Counted from the first letter of the stretch, positions 30,364 to 40,693 are shown. The stretch: 64,000 nucleotides of DNA from Tannerella forsythia (GCF_001006485.1 NZ_JUET01000010.1:39384-103383), one strand, 5' to 3'. Program-made: numbers and translations. The notes: generated by a model not told the origin, from the letters alone.

Positions 30364-30388
30364 CATTTCTGAAAAACAGAATAAACAT

Positions 30389-32650
30389 ATGCATCTACCT
30401 ACATTAATATCCGATCTGGTCGTCATCATCATTGCGGCCGGTTTGATGACCCTCCTCTTCAAGCGTCTTAAACAACCTGTGGTACTGGGTTATATCCTTG
30501 CCGGCGTATTGGCGGGACCGTCCATCCAATTCATTCCCACTGTGTCCGACACGGTCAATATCAATACATGGGGGGAGATCGGAGTCATTTTTCTGCTGTT
30601 CAACCTTGGCCTCGATTTCAGCATCAAGAAACTGATGAAAGTAGGGGGGACGGCTATCGTGAGCGCTATGACGGTGTTAATCGGAATGATGACGACGGGA
30701 TATTTAGTGGGGACGGCTATCGGGTTAGACCGAATGAACTGTATCTTCCTCGGGGCGATGCTTTCGATGTCGTCCACCACGATTATTTTCAAGGCTTTCG
30801 ATGAAATGGGATTGCGTAACAAGCAATTTGCCGGCGTAGTGTTCGGTATCCTGATCGTCGAAGACATTTTCGCGGTGCTGATGCTCGTGCTACTCTCTAC
30901 ATTGGCTGTAAGCCAAACTTTTGAGGGCCAAGAGTTATTGCTGAGCATGACGAAACTGGCGCTTTTTCTGGTTGGATGCTTCGTCTTCGGGATCTATTTC
31001 ATTCCTTCAATGCTGAAAGCGTTGAAAAAAATCCTTAACGATGAGATGCTGCTCATCATCAGTATCGGGCTTTGTCTGGGGTTGGTTTACGTGGCCGACT
31101 GGATCGGTTTCTCGTCGGCATTAGGCGCATTCATGATGGGGGCCATCTTAGCTGAAACAATCGAGGCCGAGCATATTGAGAGCCTCGTCAAACCGGTCAA
31201 AGATTTGTTTGCGGCCGTCTTTTTCGTATCGGTCGGAATGTTGATCGACCTGAATATCTTGTGGGAATACAAGTGGCATGTAGCTGTACTTACTATCGCG
31301 GTGATGATCGGACAGTTATTCTTTGGCAGTTTCGGTGTGTTACTTTCGGGAAAGCCTATCAAGACGGCTATACAGAGTGGTTTCTCGCTCACTCAGATTG
31401 GTGAGTTCGCTTTCATCATCGCCTCACAAGGTATCGCGCTCAAGGTTATGGAGCCTCACCTTTATCCGCTCATTGTCGCCGTTTCGGTGGTGACCACCTT
31501 TTTCACGCCTTATCTGATCCGGTTAGCCGAACCTGCATATAATGGGATTGAGAGAGCTTTACCACCGTCATGGAAACAATTTCTGGATCAATATACCTCC
31601 GGTTCCAACACGATCCGCCACCAGAGCGAATGGCGAAAATACCTGCGCTCCATGAGCCGTATCGTAGGAATTTATCTGGCCGTAACACTCGTTCTGATCT
31701 TTGTCTGGTTGCAACTTGTCGCGCCGCTCATCCGTCAATTCCTGCCCGGACAAAACGGTAACATTCTCGCACTCGTCCTGCTCATCGCCCTGATGGCTCC
31801 GCTCTTGCGCGCCATCATGATGAAGAAAAACCGCTCGAAAGCCTTCCGCCATCTCTGGAACGATAGCAAATACAATCGCGGTCCCTTAGTCTCGCTCATC
31901 GTGTTGCGTATCATCGTGTGCATGGGCCTCGTAGCTATCCCCACTTCGGCACTGCTCAGTACGAAATGGGGCATTGTGCTCGTCGCTTCGCTGAGCGTCA
32001 TCGCCATTATGATCTTCTCCAAACGCGTCAAGAAACATTCCATCCTTATGGAACGCCACTTCGTCAGTAACCTTTCGGCACGTGAGGCGGAAAGCGAACG
32101 ACGTGCCCCTATCCGGCGCGACTTCGCCAATCATCTGCTCGAACGCGACCTGCACCTGACCGATATTGAAGTGCGTCCCCATTCACCCAGTATTGGTAAA
32201 ACACTCAAAGAGCTAAATTTCAGACAGAAGTGTAACGTTAATATCGTTACCATTATACGTGGCGAACGGCGTATCAACATCCCCGGCGGAGACGAATATC
32301 TCTATCCGCTCGACAAACTTATCATCGTCGGGTCGGACGATGACATCCTGCACTTCCACGATTACATTGCCGAGCGCTACCATCAGGCCGATCAAGAACG
32401 ACGCGAAGAGGAAGCCGATGAGATGAATATCGAACAGTTTACGATTTCCGAAGGCTCGCGGCTCATCGGCCTGTCCATCCGCGAGTCGGGCATCCGTGAC
32501 AAGGCTCAATGCCTCGTCATTGGTATTGAACGCGGAAAGACGTCGATCAAAAACCCGCCGCCCTCCACCGTTTTCGAAGAGGGAGATATCGTGTGGATTG
32601 TCGGCGAGCGCCGCAAAGTCATCCATCTGAGCGAAGGAAAAACCCTCTGA
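30389..32650 (+). CDS. CPA2 family cation:proton antiporter with TrkA-C domains
   Basis: A 753-residue membrane protein. A Kef/NapA-type exchanger domain of about 12 helices (residues 5-385) has GYILAGVLAGPSIQF, LFNLGLDFS and the unwound-helix segment GFSSALGAFMMGA. A further helical block follows (about 430-565). Two RCK_C/TrkA-C domains lie at about 600-665 (SIGKTLKELNF) and 690-750 (RLIGLSIRESGIRD). There is no Rossmann RCK_N domain. It probably exchanges K+ or Na+ for H+ under control of a ligand on the TrkA-C domains; the ion is not decidable. Confidence 0.88.
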   Translation: MHLPTLISDLVVIIIAAGLMTLLFKRLKQPVVLGYILAGVLAGPSIQFIPTVSDTVNINTWGEIGVIFLLFNLGLDFSIKKLMKVGGTAIVSAMTVLIGMMTTGYLVGTAIGLDRMNCIFLGAMLSMSSTTIIFKAFDEMGLRNKQFAGVVFGILIVEDIFAVLMLVLLSTLAVSQTFEGQELLLSMTKLALFLVGCFVFGIYFIPSMLKALKKILNDEMLLIISIGLCLGLVYVADWIGFSSALGAFMMGAILAETIEAEHIESLVKPVKDLFAAVFFVSVGMLIDLNILWEYKWHVAVLTIAVMIGQLFFGSFGVLLSGKPIKTAIQSGFSLTQIGEFAFIIASQGIALKVMEPHLYPLIVAVSVVTTFFTPYLIRLAEPAYNGIERALPPSWKQFLDQYTSGSNTIRHQSEWRKYLRSMSRIVGIYLAVTLVLIFVWLQLVAPLIRQFLPGQNGNILALVLLIALMAPLLRAIMMKKNRSKAFRHLWNDSKYNRGPLVSLIVLRIIVCMGLVAIPTSALLSTKWGIVLVASLSVIAIMIFSKRVKKHSILMERHFVSNLSAREAESERRAPIRRDFANHLLERDLHLTDIEVRPHSPSIGKTLKELNFRQKCNVNIVTIIRGERRINIPGGDEYLYPLDKLIIVGSDDDILHFHDYIAERYHQADQERREEEADEMNIEQFTISEGSRLIGLSIRESGIRDKAQCLVIGIERGKTSIKNPPPSTVFEEGDIVWIVGERRKVIHLSEGKTL

Positions 32651-32715
32651 AAACAATAAATCTTCGTGTTGAAAAATAATTTCGACTACCGGACGGATAA
32701 GCAAAAATATTTGTT

Positions 32716-32723
32716 TAGCTTTG
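32716..32723 (+). promoter_or_regulatory. -7 promoter box before the structured leader
   Basis: TAGCTTTG matches TAnnTTTG. A transcript would start near 32730, exactly where the structured leader begins. No clear -33 box. Confidence 0.45.
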
Positions 32724-32729
32724 TCAGCC

Positions 32730-32825
32730 AAAAAGGGACCGACAGGTCGGAAAAGCCGCCCGAAAACGGCTACCGGTCAAAGACCTCCCGCAAGGGTAAT
32801 CGGCATACAACCGATTCGCCTTGAT
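32730..32825 (+). ncRNA. Candidate structured leader RNA with a pseudoknot
   Basis: The 5' leader of the RecQ-like gene folds by eye into a compact shape. GACCG (32737-32741) pairs with CGGTC (32774-32778) and encloses the hairpin AGCCG/CGGCT (32754-32758 with 32767-32771). The enclosed AGGTC (32744-32748) pairs with GACCT (32782-32786) outside the stem, making a pseudoknot. Two further hairpins follow: CCC-GCAA-GGG (a GNRA loop) and AATCGG/CCGATT (32798-32803 with 32811-32816). It ends about 40 nt before the ATG. It does not match the riboswitch classes I can recall. No covariation could be tested. Confidence 0.45.
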
Positions 32826-32865
32826 GATATACATCGTAGAATTTTCGTCTGATTATTAATATAAC

Positions 32866-35800
32866 ATGATGATATCGTATAGAGAAAGTCTGCGCCGGTT
32901 GCGCAATCCGTCTTTCGAGAACATACGGGCTATTGCCCGAAACTTTATCCCTGCTGCGGATAAAGACAACGCCATTCCCGCTTCGTCCTCTTTCTCCGCC
33001 TCCGACCAGGACATGTTAACAGACCTCTGCGAAAACGGAGTCTTATGGAAAACGAAAATCGATAAAACACTCGAAACCATACCCCGCAAAATCTTTCAGG
33101 ACGACGTGTTCGAAATCATCGACTGGCAATGCGGCCAAGGGATTCACACGGTTTGTTTTTTCGACTTCCTTAAAAAGAACGGTATCGAAAACCGCGTGCG
33201 TAAGATTACCCTTATCGATTCCTCGCGCGAGGCCCTCGAGCGTGCCGTCTGGCACATCAGTCCCTACATGGACGACCCCGACCGGATCAGCTGTGTCTGC
33301 AAATCCGTAAGCGAAGTCCGAAAAAAAGAGATCGAAACCCGACAGCCGATTACGTTTCATTTCTTTACCGATGTACTTGAGCAACCGGAACTCGATCTCA
33401 AGCGTATCGCCGAGCTTGTCGGGTACGGCATACACGGCAAACATTATTTCTTCTGTACAGGAAACCTCATGCATAACAACCGGCGAATCGATGCATTCTA
33501 CCATTACTTCGACTCGCCCGAGACCTTAGCCGACGAGGAGCTGTATCCGAATGTCCGACAGTCAAACGGCATCAAGATCAAAGCCTTTAAGCTTGAGAAC
33601 AGCAACTTCAACCTCAAGTACGTCAATTACTATCCTGCCGTGCAATACCATGCCGCCTACCGGCTGGATGCCGTGAAGAGAGCGCTTCAAACGGCCGATG
33701 CGGAAAAGACCGAGGCACTCTACCGAAGCCTCACATGCTTCGAAGTATCGGCTCACTACGATCTTGGAGGAGGCGCACGCGAAAATGTACATCCGCTGTT
33801 TGCCGTACTGAACAACCTCGTGACCCGCGGACGGCCCACACAAGCCAGTCCGCTTCTCGAAGAAGCTTTTGCCCCATTAGGTAACCGACGCATCGACCTC
33901 GACGGAGACCTTCGTTACGATACACGGGGATTGCATGCCGAAGACGTATTTGACGCTTTGCACATCATCGATCCCCGCCTGAATCTGGACGAATCGAATT
34001 ACAATAACAAGTTGCTCGAAAGCGATGCCGAAAAGACATTCATCACCCGGATAGTGCCCCAGCCGTTACGTCAGCTGCTGCAACCGCAGCGCAATCTCTA
34101 TTCACTCACTAAACAAAAGGCATCTCATACGCAACGAATCGATTTTGCATGTGAGTTCCCCTACCCGACCAAAGACGAAAAAGACTTTTGGCATGACGGA
34201 TGCGCCATCGAAATCCATGAGACACTCTTTCACTCCGGCATGGAGCAAAAACGCGCCGACAAACAACGTGCCGATGACCTCTCGGCGATTCATTGGGATT
34301 GCCGGCAAGTGCCGGAAGAGGAATTGGGCGATTCGCATTTCGGGTTTCTCGGAAGCGAATACGTAGCAACCGTTTTCAAGGTCTTCGACCGGCGTTTTGA
34401 CGACGACTGGGTACGGACACTGCAATATGTCCTTTCACCGATCGCCGTCGCACGTATCCAAAAAGTTGTGCTCGAAGCCATGATCTCCCGACGGCTTGAG
34501 ATCGCACGCGACATGTGGTCGGTACTCGTCATCGAACGTGATGTACCCTGTGCCGCTCTCGCTCTGGCCGACTTGAAAGAACATTTCAACCATCTCACAG
34601 CGATGAGTGCGGAGTATGCGGGACTGACATTCCCTGAGGTGAAACTGACGATCGTCAGCACACCCGAATTTATCGGCTCGCCCCTGCATGGAAACACTGT
34701 GCCCCTGGCGGAGGTGACGGATGAACTGCGACGGAAGACATACGATTTGATCATCGATATATCTACGCTGCGACGAACCGACATCGAGAACATTTCGTTT
34801 GTCGGCTTTACGGAGTGCCGTAACCAATGTTTCTTCCATATACGCTCATCACACTATGGACGCAGTACACGACACATGTATACCACCGGCCGTATCACCT
34901 ATCGGCCGTTGACGTTCAAAAACGCACGGCAACAGTACGAAACTTTGCCGGATACCTCACAGCACCTGCGTTACTTCCTGCAGCTGCTCTTCCGCAAGAA
35001 CGATTTCATACCGGGGATGTTGCCCGTGCTGAGTCGCATCCTTCAGAACCGTTGTACTGTCGGCCTCGTGCCGGCCAATGGCGGCAAAACCGTGATCCGG
35101 AAACTGACCGCCATGATGCAGCCCGGTATCACGGTTATCGCCGTACCCGATACGGAGGCCGTACAGGTGTTGCACCGCGAATGGATCGATGCGGGGATCG
35201 ATTGTGTGACGGCGCTCCACGCCGGCCTCGACCGTACGGAACGCGAACGACGCGAGCGACGGACAGAGTCGTCCGAAACGTTGATTATTGCGCTTTCCTA
35301 CGACCAGCTCGGTCGATTTCCGCTCTTGCAACGTTTCAGGTATATGCAGCAGACGGGCGTATACTTCGCCACAGGCATCCTCGACGAGGTGCAGGGACTC
35401 TCGGAATGGAGTCCCGACTTCCTGCCGGCATCGATGCTCGCAGGTCAAACGCTCTACCGGCACACCTTGCCTCAACAAGGGAAAATAGCCCTTTTGGGGC
35501 TGACCGAACGGGCCTCGTTCGACATGCTCTTCGACATCGAACAGGCGCTCTCGCCCGGCGATGCCTGCCCGACAGACCGAGACCGGCTCGTGTTGTGCAA
35601 AAGCGCAGGAGTGCCCGAGTCGGCCTATCGGAAAGAACGCTACCTTCGTTATTTTTGTGGTCTCGAAGCCGAAAACGAATGCATCGAACACCTGATCGGT
35701 TATGCTCCTGTCTCCTGCCTCGAAGGAGATCGTACGATACCGGCCAAAGGATGCTATTTCCCGCTCACACTCGATAATCTGCCAGACGAACGTATCCTTT

Positions 35801-36711
35801 TCCTGCCATACCCCGCCACAGAGCGCGACGGACCCAAAGACGACCGTTCCAAGAAAGACCCGCTCATGCTCTACACCAAAGCATTCTATCGCATGAGCAC
35901 CCTCGGACTGATGAAACAAATCACCTTTGATGAAGCACAACAGCAATACCGCATCGTTCTTCAAAAGCAACCGGCCGGAGGATATTACCGGCAGCTACGT
36001 AACTATTTTCTTCGTTACCATACACGGAAACAGGCGGAGCAGGAAATGGTCAGGGCTGAAAATCTTTCGCCGAAAACAACTTTCCACGACGCTCTTCGTG
36101 AAGAACTGTGCCGTTGTCTTCTTTACATGAACGAGTTCGTTTACCGGCGCATCGCACTGCAGCAACAGGAAACGACGGAGATTATCGCCGGTAACGGCAA
36201 TCCCCTCACGTATCATCTGACCGAAGATACGCAGAACGGCAGAGTGTCTTCCCCGGATATTCTGTTCCGCTATATGCATCGGATCAAAGATGACGCGACA
36301 GAACAAAACGGATCGCCCAACAGTCGCGTCAGAGAATTACACGAGGCCGTATGCACACTGCGCCGCTCATTCGACGGAAACAACCCCACCCTTTCGCTGC
36401 TTAATGCCTTTTGCCTCTTCCATAGCGGCACGGACGGAGAAGAAATGCTCGAATGCGATTTGCATGAAAGTTATGAAAACGGCATGGTCGGCTTTTACCG
36501 TTCGATGGCGAATATCGCCGATTTCCGCGAACTCTTTGATGCATATAATTGTTATGTACGAGGCGAGACCGACTATTTCGCCACTACCGGAGACTGGACG
36601 GAGGAAGTGCGCATACGTATCGATATCATGCGTGCCGCCGACCTCCTTAACCTCCATCTGGCGCAAACGAAGATGATACAACATAAATATCTGGAAGAAT
36701 GGAAGCAATAG
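32866..36711 (+). CDS. Large degenerate RecQ-like helicase fusion protein
   Basis: A 1,281-residue protein with no named function that I know. Residues about 80-240 look like a Rossmann methyltransferase fold (IIDWQCGQGIHT, then ITLIDSSREALERA). About 425-480 resembles a PD-(D/E)XK/DUF559 nuclease with weakened catalytic residues (GCAIEIHETLFHSG..R..DLSAIHWDCRQV). About 555-605 has VIERDVPCAALALADL and STPEFIGSPLH, a block I recall from large RecQ-like helicases. Residues 730-890 match RecQ motifs in altered form: PANGGKT for PTGGGKS, DEVQGLSEWSPDF for DEAHCISQWGHDF, and GLTERA for ALTATA. The second helicase lobe is not evident; sequence passes to a C-terminal helical part (KAFYRMSTLGLM). 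It overlaps the next gene by 13 nt. A defence or DNA-sensing role is speculation. Confidence 0.7.
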   Translation: MMISYRESLRRLRNPSFENIRAIARNFIPAADKDNAIPASSSFSASDQDMLTDLCENGVLWKTKIDKTLETIPRKIFQDDVFEIIDWQCGQGIHTVCFFDFLKKNGIENRVRKITLIDSSREALERAVWHISPYMDDPDRISCVCKSVSEVRKKEIETRQPITFHFFTDVLEQPELDLKRIAELVGYGIHGKHYFFCTGNLMHNNRRIDAFYHYFDSPETLADEELYPNVRQSNGIKIKAFKLENSNFNLKYVNYYPAVQYHAAYRLDAVKRALQTADAEKTEALYRSLTCFEVSAHYDLGGGARENVHPLFAVLNNLVTRGRPTQASPLLEEAFAPLGNRRIDLDGDLRYDTRGLHAEDVFDALHIIDPRLNLDESNYNNKLLESDAEKTFITRIVPQPLRQLLQPQRNLYSLTKQKASHTQRIDFACEFPYPTKDEKDFWHDGCAIEIHETLFHSGMEQKRADKQRADDLSAIHWDCRQVPEEELGDSHFGFLGSEYVATVFKVFDRRFDDDWVRTLQYVLSPIAVARIQKVVLEAMISRRLEIARDMWSVLVIERDVPCAALALADLKEHFNHLTAMSAEYAGLTFPEVKLTIVSTPEFIGSPLHGNTVPLAEVTDELRRKTYDLIIDISTLRRTDIENISFVGFTECRNQCFFHIRSSHYGRSTRHMYTTGRITYRPLTFKNARQQYETLPDTSQHLRYFLQLLFRKNDFIPGMLPVLSRILQNRCTVGLVPANGGKTVIRKLTAMMQPGITVIAVPDTEAVQVLHREWIDAGIDCVTALHAGLDRTERERRERRTESSETLIIALSYDQLGRFPLLQRFRYMQQTGVYFATGILDEVQGLSEWSPDFLPASMLAGQTLYRHTLPQQGKIALLGLTERASFDMLFDIEQALSPGDACPTDRDRLVLCKSAGVPESAYRKERYLRYFCGLEAENECIEHLIGYAPVSCLEGDRTIPAKGCYFPLTLDNLPDERILFLPYPATERDGPKDDRSKKDPLMLYTKAFYRMSTLGLMKQITFDEAQQQYRIVLQKQPAGGYYRQLRNYFLRYHTRKQAEQEMVRAENLSPKTTFHDALREELCRCLLYMNEFVYRRIALQQQETTEIIAGNGNPLTYHLTEDTQNGRVSSPDILFRYMHRIKDDATEQNGSPNSRVRELHEAVCTLRRSFDGNNPTLSLLNAFCLFHSGTDGEEMLECDLHESYENGMVGFYRSMANIADFRELFDAYNCYVRGETDYFATTGDWTEEVRIRIDIMRAADLLNLHLAQTKMIQHKYLEEWKQ

Positions 36712-37427
36712 AAAATATCCATAAAGCGTTGCTGCAACTCCGCGACAGCTTGACTCACCTCAATTCCGCCCGCGAACAGGTATCGCAAGTGACGGCGGAG
36801 AGTAAAGAAATCATTGATGCGACAGCTCGTCTGGCCGACGACGTCAGGCTACTGGCCGAAAAAATCAGTGAAGAGACACAAACGGTTATCACCCGGTTTG
36901 AGGATCGACTTAATGAGTCGCAGGCGGGACTGACCGGCGTGATCAATGAAGGGAAAGAGTTGTTTGCAGCCGAGATCGCTCAGTCACAACAAGCTACGAC
37001 ACGGTTGAAGACCGAGGTAGAGAAGACCCTGCAGCAGGCTTTGGAAGCGACAGTACGAACATTGGACGATGTCAATGCCTCGGCGCGGAAAACCCTTGAA
37101 GAAGCAGCCGCCGCTTCGGCCGCCTCCCTTCAGGAGTTAACGACGGTCTCGACCGACGCTATCGAGGTGCAGCAGGCCGAGATATCCGATGCCCTCGAAT
37201 CCATGGCGGAATATTACAGCCGTATGCAGACCCTCATCGATAAGTTATCGGAGCTGGATTTGTCCGGTCAGGTACTGTCTATCGAGAAAGAAATCGAGCA
37301 GATAGAAAATCAACAAAACACACTGAGTGAAGAGCTTCGCAGCGAAATGAACAAGATCAGAAAGAACCAGTTCGTTACGTGGGCGCTCCTGCTCATTTCC
37401 CTGTTCCTGATGTTCGTTCTCAAATAG
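36699..37427 (+). CDS. Tail-anchored coiled-coil protein, partner of the RecQ-like gene
   Basis: A 242-residue protein that is nearly all coiled coil, rich in Glu, Ala, Gln and Thr, with heptads throughout. A single C-terminal membrane helix (about 225-241, FVTWALLLISLFLMFVL) ends the chain. This suggests a cytoplasmic rod anchored to the inner membrane, somewhat like the helical part of chemoreceptors but without their hairpin motif. Its start lies 13 nt inside the end of the upstream gene, so the two proteins probably work together. No family is recognised. Confidence 0.75.
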   Translation: MEAIENIHKALLQLRDSLTHLNSAREQVSQVTAESKEIIDATARLADDVRLLAEKISEETQTVITRFEDRLNESQAGLTGVINEGKELFAAEIAQSQQATTRLKTEVEKTLQQALEATVRTLDDVNASARKTLEEAAAASAASLQELTTVSTDAIEVQQAEISDALESMAEYYSRMQTLIDKLSELDLSGQVLSIEKEIEQIENQQNTLSEELRSEMNKIRKNQFVTWALLLISLFLMFVLK

Positions 37428-37471
37428 ATTGTCCGTATCAAAAAATGAAACTCAAAATAAAATAACTATTT

Positions 37472-40400
37472 ATGTCAAAGAATACGATCAACAAAGTACT
37501 TGTGTTAGGTTCCGGTGCTCTCAAAATCGGACAGGCCGGCGAATTTGATTATTCCGGCTCTCAGGCGCTGAAAGCTTTACGTCAGGACGGCATCCGATCA
37601 GTGCTGATCAACCCGAATATTGCTACGATCCAGACATCGGAAGGCATTGCGGACAAGGTTTATTTCCTTCCCGTGACGCCTTTTTTCGTCGAAGAGGTGA
37701 TCAAGAAAGAACAGCCCGACGGGATCCTGCTGGCTTTCGGCGGGCAAACGGCGCTGAACTGCGGCACGCAACTGTATAATGATGGCACGCTCGACAAGTA
37801 CGGCGTGAGCGTGTTGGGTACATCGGTCGAAGCGATCATGGACACGGAAGACCGCGACCTGTTCGTCAAGAAACTGGATCAGGCCAACCTGAAAACGCCC
37901 GTCAGCCAGGCCGTGGAGACGATGGCCGATGCAGTCCGTGCAGCCGAAGAGATCGGCTACCCGGTAATGATCCGTTCCGCCTATGCATTAGGCGGTCAGG
38001 GAAGCGGTATCTGCCGGACAGAAAGCGAACTGCGAACACTGGCCGAAAGCGCTTTTACGTTTGCTTCGCAGATTCTCGTCGAGGAATCGCTGAAAGGCTG
38101 GAAAGAAATCGAATTTGAGGTGATTCGCGACAAGAACGACCATTGCTTCACCGTCGTAAGTATGGAGAATGTCGATCCGTTGGGGGTACATACCGGTGAG
38201 AGCATCGTGGTGGCGCCAACCTGTTCGCTGCGTGACGACGAGGTAAAGAGGTTGAAAGAAATCTCAGTCAAGACCGTTCGCCATCTGAATATCGTGGGCG
38301 AATGCAACATTCAGTATGCCTACAGCTCCGACACGGGCGACTACCGGATCATCGAAGTCAATGCACGTCTGAGTCGCTCATCGGCTTTAGCCTCGAAAGC
38401 CAGCGGCTACCCGCTGGCGTTTGTGGCAGCCAAGCTGGCGCTCGGTTACTCGCTCGATGAGATCGGCGAAATGGGTACGGTCAACTCGGCCTACAAAGCT
38501 CCTGAGGTCGATTATCTGATCGCCAAGATCCCGCGCTGGGACCTGACGAAGTTTGCGGGTGTGAGCCGCCAGATCGGCTCCAGCATGAAATCGGTCGGCG
38601 AAATCATGTCGATCGGTAAATCGTTTGAAGAGATTATGCAGAAAGGCCTGCGTATGATCGGACAAGGCATGCACGGGTTTGTAGGTAACAACAACCTCAC
38701 GTTCGAGAACCTTGACGACGAGTTGGAAAACCCGACCGATCTGCGTATCTTTGCCGTAGCACAGGCATTGGAAGAAGGATATACGATCGAGCGTATCCAC
38801 GAACTGACGAAAATCAACCCGTGGTTCCTGAACAAACTGAAAAACATCGTAGATTACAGCCGCGTATTGAAGCAATACGACCGCATCGAAGACTTGCCGG
38901 CCGAAGTGCTGCGTGAAGCCAAACGAATCGGATTCTCCGACTTCCAGATTGCCCGCTTCGTCGAACAACCGGACGGCAACATGGAAAAAAACAACCTCCG
39001 CGTACGGGCATGGCGTAAAAGACTCGGCATCCTGCCCAGCGTGAAACGTATCCACACCGTTGCCTCGGAACACCCTGAGCTGACGAACTACCTCTATCTG
39101 ACGTACGACGGTACGGAGCACGATATTCCTTATTATAAGCATGACAAAAGCGTGATCATCCTCGGGTCGGGCGCATACCGCATCGGCTCGTCCGTCGAGT
39201 TCGACTGGTGCTCGGTCAATGCGGCACAGACAGCGCGCAACCTCGGCTATAAATCGATTATGATCAATTATAACCCCGAAACGGTTTCGACGGACTATGA
39301 CATGTGCGACCGGCTGTATTTCGATGAGCTGTCGCTTGAGCGCGTGCTCGACGTGGTCGATCTGGAGCAGCCCCGAGGTGTGATCGTGTCGGTCGGCGGA
39401 CAGATTCCGAACAACTTGGCCATGAAGTTGTACCGACAACAAGTACCTATTCTCGGCACTTCGCCCGTGTCGATCGACCGTGCCGAAAACCGGCACAAGT
39501 TCTCGGCCATGCTCGACACGCTCGGCATCGATCAGCCACGCTGGGCAGAGCTAAGCAGCATGGACGAGATCGATGCATTCATCCGCGAAGCAGGCTTCCC
39601 CATTCTGATCCGCCCCTCGTATGTGCTGAGTGGTGCGGCTATGAATGTCTGCCACACAAAAGAGCAGATGATCGAATTTCTGAATATCGCGGCTCAGGTA
39701 TCGAAAGAATACCCCGTAGTTGTGTCGGAATTTTTGCAGGATGCCAAAGAGATTGAATTCGACGCGGTGGCACAGAACGGCGAGATCGTAGAGTACGCCA
39801 TTTCGGAACATATCGAGTTTGCCGGCGTCCACTCAGGTGATGCCACACTCGTATTTCCGGCACAGAAAATCTACTTCGAGACGGCACGACGCATCAAGAA
39901 AATCAGTCGTAAGATAGCCAAGGAGCTTAATATCAGTGGTCCCTTCAATATCCAGTATCTGGCCAAGAACAACGACGTGAAGGTGATCGAGTGTAACCTC
40001 CGCGCCTCACGTAGCTTCCCCTTCGTGTCGAAGGTGCTGAAACAAAACTTTATCGACACGGCAACCCGCATCATGCTCGATGCGCCCTTTAACCGTCCCG
40101 ACAAGACGGAGTTCGACATCGACTGGATCGGAGTCAAGGCTTCGCAGTTTTCGTTCGGCCGACTCTCAAAAGCCGATCCCGTATTGGGTGTAGACATGAG
40201 TTCGACAGGCGAAGTCGGTTGTATCGGCGACGACTTCGACGAGGCGCTGCTCTCGGCCATGATCGCCGTCGGCAATACGATTCCGCAGAAGAACGTCATG
40301 GTTTCTTCGGGCGGCGCCAAGAGTAAAGTCGATCTGTTGGAGCCTTGTCTCTTGCTCGAGGCGAAAGGATATACGATCTACGCCACACAAGGGACCGCCC

Positions 40401-40693
40401 GTTTCCTGAACGACAACGGTATCCGGGCGATACCGGTCTGCTGGCCTGACGAAGGAGGCGGTGAACTGAACATCATCGAAATGTTCAGCCGTCATGCATT
40501 CGACTGGGTCATCAATATCCCGAAAAATCACACGAGACGGGAGCTGACCAACGGCTACAAAATCCGCCGTGCGGCGATCGATCATAACATTCCGCTCATT
40601 ACGAATGCACGTCTGGCAAGCGCATTTATCCGAGCCATTTGTAACCTCTCCGAAAAAGATATCTCGATCAAAAGCTGGCAGGAGTATAAATAA
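37472..40693 (+). CDS. carB: Carbamoyl-phosphate synthase large subunit
   Basis: A 1,073-residue enzyme with two homologous ATP-grasp halves. It starts NKVLVLGSGALKIGQAGEFD, and the second half begins VIILGSGAYRIGSSVEFDW. A C-terminal MGS-like allosteric domain (about 935-1073) is present. With CarA it makes carbamoyl phosphate from glutamine, bicarbonate and ATP for pyrimidines and arginine. carA is not adjacent. The gene begins 44 nt after the coiled-coil gene; I see no separate promoter, so some read-through from the RecQ-like unit is possible. Confidence 0.97.
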   Translation: MSKNTINKVLVLGSGALKIGQAGEFDYSGSQALKALRQDGIRSVLINPNIATIQTSEGIADKVYFLPVTPFFVEEVIKKEQPDGILLAFGGQTALNCGTQLYNDGTLDKYGVSVLGTSVEAIMDTEDRDLFVKKLDQANLKTPVSQAVETMADAVRAAEEIGYPVMIRSAYALGGQGSGICRTESELRTLAESAFTFASQILVEESLKGWKEIEFEVIRDKNDHCFTVVSMENVDPLGVHTGESIVVAPTCSLRDDEVKRLKEISVKTVRHLNIVGECNIQYAYSSDTGDYRIIEVNARLSRSSALASKASGYPLAFVAAKLALGYSLDEIGEMGTVNSAYKAPEVDYLIAKIPRWDLTKFAGVSRQIGSSMKSVGEIMSIGKSFEEIMQKGLRMIGQGMHGFVGNNNLTFENLDDELENPTDLRIFAVAQALEEGYTIERIHELTKINPWFLNKLKNIVDYSRVLKQYDRIEDLPAEVLREAKRIGFSDFQIARFVEQPDGNMEKNNLRVRAWRKRLGILPSVKRIHTVASEHPELTNYLYLTYDGTEHDIPYYKHDKSVIILGSGAYRIGSSVEFDWCSVNAAQTARNLGYKSIMINYNPETVSTDYDMCDRLYFDELSLERVLDVVDLEQPRGVIVSVGGQIPNNLAMKLYRQQVPILGTSPVSIDRAENRHKFSAMLDTLGIDQPRWAELSSMDEIDAFIREAGFPILIRPSYVLSGAAMNVCHTKEQMIEFLNIAAQVSKEYPVVVSEFLQDAKEIEFDAVAQNGEIVEYAISEHIEFAGVHSGDATLVFPAQKIYFETARRIKKISRKIAKELNISGPFNIQYLAKNNDVKVIECNLRASRSFPFVSKVLKQNFIDTATRIMLDAPFNRPDKTEFDIDWIGVKASQFSFGRLSKADPVLGVDMSSTGEVGCIGDDFDEALLSAMIAVGNTIPQKNVMVSSGGAKSKVDLLEPCLLLEAKGYTIYATQGTARFLNDNGIRAIPVCWPDEGGGELNIIEMFSRHAFDWVINIPKNHTRRELTNGYKIRRAAIDHNIPLITNARLASAFIRAICNLSEKDISIKSWQEYK

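Noticed and set aside
32730-32825. Known riboswitch (cobalamin, TPP, SAM, glycine, c-di-GMP and others)
   Set aside because: None of their conserved cores as remembered is present; kept as an unknown structured leader.
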